NCBI GenBank assembly: GCA_030737835.1
Contig: CM060856.1
Span: forward strand, 12,304,777 to 12,368,776
Reading direction: 5' to 3'
DNA: 64,000 nt
DNA from: Acorus gramineus
Lineage: Eukaryota; Streptophyta; Magnoliopsida; Acorales; Acoraceae
Shown: piece after piece, positions 59,006 to 64,000 of the stretch
Layout: the number at the start of each line of letters is the position of its first letter
Numbering within the stretch: the first letter of the stretch is position 1
Program-made: the position numbers and the translations under genes
Notes under the pieces: generated by a model
What the model was told of the DNA's origin: nothing
Seen by the model: only the letters and a program-made list of their open reading frames with translations
Database searches by the model: none

Positions 59006-62000
59006 TCACGACATCAAAGTGAGGAGGAATTGTTGATGAAGTCCTGAAGCACAGAGAGCCAATGCCACAGTCAGGAGAGACCATTTCATCATCCAAAACA
59101 TTCCTGAAACATGTCTTCCCTTAGAGTTAGGAAACTCATGAAAATCATTCTTGTTCAGTTGATCAAACTCCTCAACCCTAACAAAACCAACATTATCTTT
59201 ACTTTTCTCCCTGGTCTTTGAGGCCTCACCAAAATATATAACTGTGGTCAGTAGGACTGCAACTAGGTTAACCCCTGCATTGAATCTTTCACTAGCTCTC
59301 CACATCTTCATAGAAGACTTGGCCTTCCTCACCTTATCTCCAATTAATCCCTTCAATTTCTTCATGAAGTTCCCCTTCCCTCTACTTCTGGCAAGGGTTT
59401 CTGATTTTGGGATCATAAGATTTAGATGGACACTGATCATTCTTGATGGTTCTACATGATGTATGAATGTCTTCACTTTGTGTTGATTAGCGATGAAGAA
59501 GGCGTGGTTGAAGTCGATCTTCTCATAACCTTCCAATGTTTGTGCGAGCTCTACGGTCTCATCGCTATCGCCAAATCCAACATGACCCGATTGAGGTTGA
59601 GAATTATATATGGGTATGTTGTTGATCTCACCCATATCATTTGTGTTGTAGAATTGATGGATGCCTCCTGCAACCTAACTTTATGTGAATTGGATGATCT
59701 TCGGTTATGGCACCAAGAAATCTATAATTGAAACTTACCTTGATTAACATTCACATCATCATTTCGAGAGTTTGAAGCACTTTCTGTGGGCGCCAAAAAT
59801 TCATGCCCTTCAAGAATGATCTGCAAATGCAAATGATCAAGAATTGCTTCATGCATTTGATACTTTTTTCTGTAAAACTATGGGAAAATTAAATGTTTCA
59901 CTCAGTCTTTTTTATAGTTTCAAAAGATGTATATAGTATATACTATCACAGTAAATAAAGGAGGCTAACAGGTGTATGTGACTGCATTTGTAATGGTAAA
60001 AAAGACTTGAGTATAACAATGTATATATTGAGCCTTTTGAACACCCTTTTGAGTAAGTAGAAGAATCTCAGTTATTAACTTACCTCTCTAAGATCTCTGT
60101 CTAACACTGTCACCCCTCGCAGGTTCTCTGCGACCTTCTTTTCCTCCCTGAACTCTTCTTCAAACTCACCAATGTCTATCAACCTCATGTCATTGTATCC
60201 TCCAAATGACTTAGCCATAGATCTTGAAGAACCCACATCATTCATATTATGGTGTAACTGGTGTTGCATACTCCCCATTTGGCCAGCCCAAATGCCTTGA
60301 TCATAACTAGGTTGGTTGATCAGTTCCTGAGTCGTCGAGGAAGGAACTGAAAGGATTTCATGTATAAGGTCTACTGTACATGTCCCATTGGGGTCATCTC
60401 CATAGAATCCCATGTTTGGGACTTTAGATTGTAAGAGATCCATTTGTGGGAAATCATCGACTTCCAATGGCGGCAGTCGATGTTGCAGCCTTGCACATTC
60501 TATCGCTACATCCACCTACAAAATTGATGTTTAGTATTCATGCAACATATGTATAGGTGTAATGTCATTTTTATAATCTTGTGTTATGCAATGGGCATTA
60601 ATTATGATCATGTACGTTTATGAGCATAAGGTTTCTCGTACTATTGGGAGAAAATGCATGGCGCGTGTCCTAAGAATGTGAGATGTAATTAATCTATTTT
60701 TTCTTAATAAGGATGACTTTATTTTGACATGGTTTTTTCTTTAAAAATAAAATTCACCAAAGCATCTTCTTCTCCTAGAAACCTTTAAATAGATATTAAG
60801 TGGTTTCGGTCAAAAGAATTACAATATCCTTACAATATCCCAACCGACATATTTCATTAAGAAAAAACTTTTTTTTTTTTTTTTTTGAAGATCCCATGGG
60901 ATCATCTATTAATTAATTAATCAAATTTTTTGGTACCTTCCTCTAATCCACTTGAATAATGAAAAAAAAAAGACATCAAATGTGAGGAATTAAATCATTA
61001 TTTATTTCATATTTTTATGTTTTTCATTCAACGGCACTCTGCAGCAAATCATGAAGTTCTACTACTTTTTTAAAAAATCAAGATGTGTGCGGACCATAAC
61101 TAATATTAATTTTTCAAAAAACAAACAAGGAAACCTCACCTTGGATGGGAGATAGTTGAAACCTCCAGGGTTATGAAATGGAGGGTCTGCGAGACCAAGT
61201 GCTTCTTCTGAGAGAAAATGCATCCACGAATCCATGTGGGATCCTTGGACAAGGTCCGATGGGCACGCCTCATGTTGAAGAGGGTATCCATAGCTCTCAA
61301 AGTCCTGATCATCTCTTCCATTCGATGAGAATTCGATGGTTGGTGATTCAACATTGTTCGATGCCCACTGATTTCCATGAGCATTCTCTACAATTTTAGG
61401 ACCAGTGATACTCTTCTTGAACACGCGACACAGCGCATAAGCATCCTATTATTAGTCATAAAAAAAGAATAGATTATTCTACTTGTGGATTGAATATATT
61501 CAATGTAAACATAATCAATAACTATTGTTAATTGGGAATGCTAATATAGTAATATATATTGAAAATGTGGTGAGTATATAATTTTCTTACATGTAAACCA
61601 GATGATGCATTTTCGCATTCCTTTTCGTCTAGACGATATTCGTGCATGACCCAACCAGTTCGAGTACCATGTGGAGCTCGTCCTTTGTAATAAACTAAGG
61701 TTTTCTTCGTACCCATCGCACGCATTTGGGAGTTCACCTTGCGATCCTTTCCAGTCGCCTTCCAGTAACCGGATTGAGTCGCCCGGTTAGTTCTTGATCC
61801 GTTGGGATATTTTCGATCCCTTGGACTGAAAAAGTACCATTCAAGATCTTTGCTTGGTAGAAATGATTTCTCTGCAAGACATACAACAAAGTTAAACGAA
61901 AACTCAAAAAACTTTGCTTCAGATATTTAGAGGGAGTATTTATGATTAAGGCATATAGGTTTATCTTTCTTTTTTTTTTGTAGATAATTTTTTTTTTCTT

Positions 62001-63290
62001 GATCAAATCTCCCCTTATCAGCAGGCGACAAGACTCGAACCCAAGTTTTCTCACTAAAGAGAGGCTACCTCTCACATCCTATGAAGAGGAGTTTTACCAT
62101 CTTTTGATTGAAAATAAACAAACAAAAAGAAATCTAGGTATGTTTAACAGATCAAGGACCACATTATATATTAAACTCTACTTGGTTTTGCTTTCCTTGA
62201 TTTCATGAACTAAAGATCTCTTTCAGATTCATCAGTTGTGACTGGTAGTTTGACTGAGACATTCTTTTCAGATGAAAGCGTCGGTAGATTCTTAAGGAAA
62301 GGAAAAAATTAAAAAAAAAAAAAAAAAGACTTGAAAGCTAAGTAGATAGAAGGATATGGGGGAAAATCTTTATATCCTATATGCAACATGACAAAACTTG
62401 CATGACAACTTTATCTTTAACTTCCAAAAATAATTGACAAGTGTTTGTCTTCAAAGCAATGAAAACACCATTAAAAAAATGTGTCTTAATTACCTCTCTG
62501 ATCTTACAAGGCAAGGATACCATTTCATCCTTTAAAATTATTAAAACTTTTGTGATATATGAATTATCATATTTGATATTAAATTTAATTTCTTAACAAT
62601 TAATTTTAATTTTAGCTAGAGTCTTGCAGAAGCAGTGGGACTATCCTAACAAACATGAAACTGAAGAACAAACATGTTTGCATGTGTGGGTTTTACTCTT
62701 TTTTAAAAAAAATTGGTACACAATTTTTTTGATGGTTAAGAATTATACCACTAGACATAGTTAAATTTTAATCAAAATAATGACATTAAAAACAGTTTTA
62801 CATGCATTATTAACTCATTAGCCCATACATAATCCTCTGCTGTCACACAAAGAATCCAGACTCCTATAAAATTAGCAATTTTAGAAATTAAACATTCATA
62901 CCCAACAACTAAATAATTATAATATCAGTTCTAAGAATCATATATATAACATGACAACATTTGTAAATTTTTTAACTAATAGAAATTCTCTAAATTTAAA
63001 TAACTTTTCCTTATGGACAATCATGTACAATTTTTTTCCCAACAATAAAATCTATAATTAATTAACAAAAAATCTTATGACACTTAATTAAAAAACAATC
63101 AATAGAACTACGCGAACGAATTCAATAACATACCAGGTAAATCCCAAGGCTCGCATTTGTAGAGATCGACTTCGGGGATGATCTCGAGCTCGATCTTCTT
63201 TCCATTGATCTTCCTCTTAAGGTAGTAAGCGACGAGCTCTTCGTCTGTCGGATGGAACCGGAAACCGGGAGGCAGAGTCATTGGTGACAT
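59006..63290 (-). CDS. NAC-domain transcription factor with C-terminal membrane anchor (NAC gene 2)
   Basis: Six exons on the minus strand, 63290-63134, 61871-61591, 61445-61140, 60515-60084, 59820-59739 and 59667-59006, join in frame to give 639 residues. The N-terminus has the full NAC domain ([83 protein letters not shown]). A long acidic middle follows ([23 protein letters not shown]). The C-terminus has a basic stretch ([20 protein letters not shown]) and a hydrophobic end ([20 protein letters not shown]), as in membrane-tethered NAC (NTL) factors that are released to the nucleus by proteolysis; release here is inferred. Start: [10 protein letters not shown]; an in-frame upstream ATG adds 11 residues and seems less likely. 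Confidence 0.93.
61975..62095 (-). mobile_element. SINE-like fragment in NAC gene 2 intron 1
   Basis: The minus strand has a B-box-like GGTTCGAGTCT (62041-62031), followed by a short body and an A-rich tail (T runs at 61971-62000 on the plus strand). No convincing A box, so it may be truncated. Confidence 0.4.
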
Positions 63291-63474
63291 TTCTTTCACA
63301 GAAAAAACTAATATGACCCTCAAAAAAACAAAAGATGAATGAGAGGCAGGCTTCTAATAAAATTCCAGAAACCAGCCTCAAAAACCAAGTTGGCTTTTTC
63401 AACTAATGAACAGAGGCTCCTGTAACAATAACAAACGTAACACAGTTATCAGAATTAACAACCAAAGATCCAAC

Positions 63475-63515
<41 letters not shown>

Positions 63516-64000
63516 TCTTAATTAATGGAAGATGGAAGAGAAAGAGAGGGAGAGAAAGGGAGGTATTATGAGACCCCGTCATTAGCTTTATATCGTTATG
63601 TTTTTCATTATTATTATTATTATTATTGGTGGGTGGGGTTATTGGCTTTCAATAGATTCTTCTTATCGTTCCCATGAAGCCCCACACTTTATTTTTATTT
63701 TTTTTTATCCGAAATATCTAAAGCTGGTTCTTTTTGTTTTTATTGATAAAAAGAGATTGACACGTGAACATAAATGATTGGTGGATCGAACGAGTTTTTG
63801 AAGTCGCGGTCATTAGTCACACCGTGATGACCAAAAGATATGTCCTTTTCACACGATCTTCCGTCGGGGAAGGAGATCGCCGACTTGATCCGTCTACTGT
63901 TATGGCATATCTTTTATGGTCGCTGAAAATCTTCTATGCAAACTTTATATTATTAGCTACTGGAATATTTAAGATTAAGTTTGGGTAATGATATAAGTTA
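63291..64000 (-). promoter_or_regulatory. Leader and promoter of NAC gene 2
   Basis: A (GA)n tract lies at 63479-63512 (CT on the gene strand) and a TATA box TATAAAG on the gene strand at 63592-63586, which would place the transcription start near 63560 and give a leader of roughly 270 nt. The rest to the window end shows no gene. Confidence 0.5.

Overview
The window is nuclear DNA of a flowering plant. The genes are split by GT-AG introns, intergenic DNA is long and AT-rich, plant-specific families are present (NAC, DC1, DYW-type PPR, ALIS, AGO1 with a miR168 site), and small transposons are dense. The species cannot be fixed from sequence alone. Splice sites below were read by eye and checked for reading-frame continuity.

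Layout, left to right. (1) 1-4.5 kb: 5' part of an ARGONAUTE1 gene on the minus strand, cut by the window edge inside the PAZ-side exons, with a miR168 target in its first coding exon and an ACGT/CCAAT-containing promoter. (2) 4.6-17.1 kb: gene-poor AT-rich DNA with MITEs and two degenerate tandem-repeat arrays. (3) 17.1-20.5 kb: a minus-strand PPR-DYW gene whose DYW domain is split by an 824-bp hAT-type MITE. (4) 21.1-26.2 kb: a tandem duplication of the upstream region of a DC1-domain gene. The left copy has promoter but no gene and carries a Pack-MULE holding a broken UDP-glucose dehydrogenase fragment; the right copy leads into the intact DC1 gene. (5) 26.2-40.4 kb: intergenic, with a LINE 3' end, a tiny poly-A insertion, a large fold-back element, SINE-like sequence and several MITEs. 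(6) 40.4-41.7 kb: a second, shorter DC1 gene. (7) 42-46 kb: three more MITEs, one hAT element nested in a Mutator-like MITE. (8) 46.4-51.0 kb: a complete eight-exon ALIS (CDC50/LEM3) gene. (9) 54.4-63.3 kb: two NAC genes facing each other tail to tail; the right one is long and probably membrane-anchored, the left one is short and lacks the last exons.

The genes do not form a pathway. The main story is structural: the window records several datable insertions with clean target-site duplications (8 bp for three hAT elements, 9-10 bp for two Mutator-like elements, 14-16 bp for two poly-A insertions). Two of these sit in one copy of a local duplication, so the other copy serves as an empty-site control. 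The most consequential is the hAT MITE that removed the last 36 residues of the PPR-DYW protein and replaced them with about 80 residues read from the transposon.
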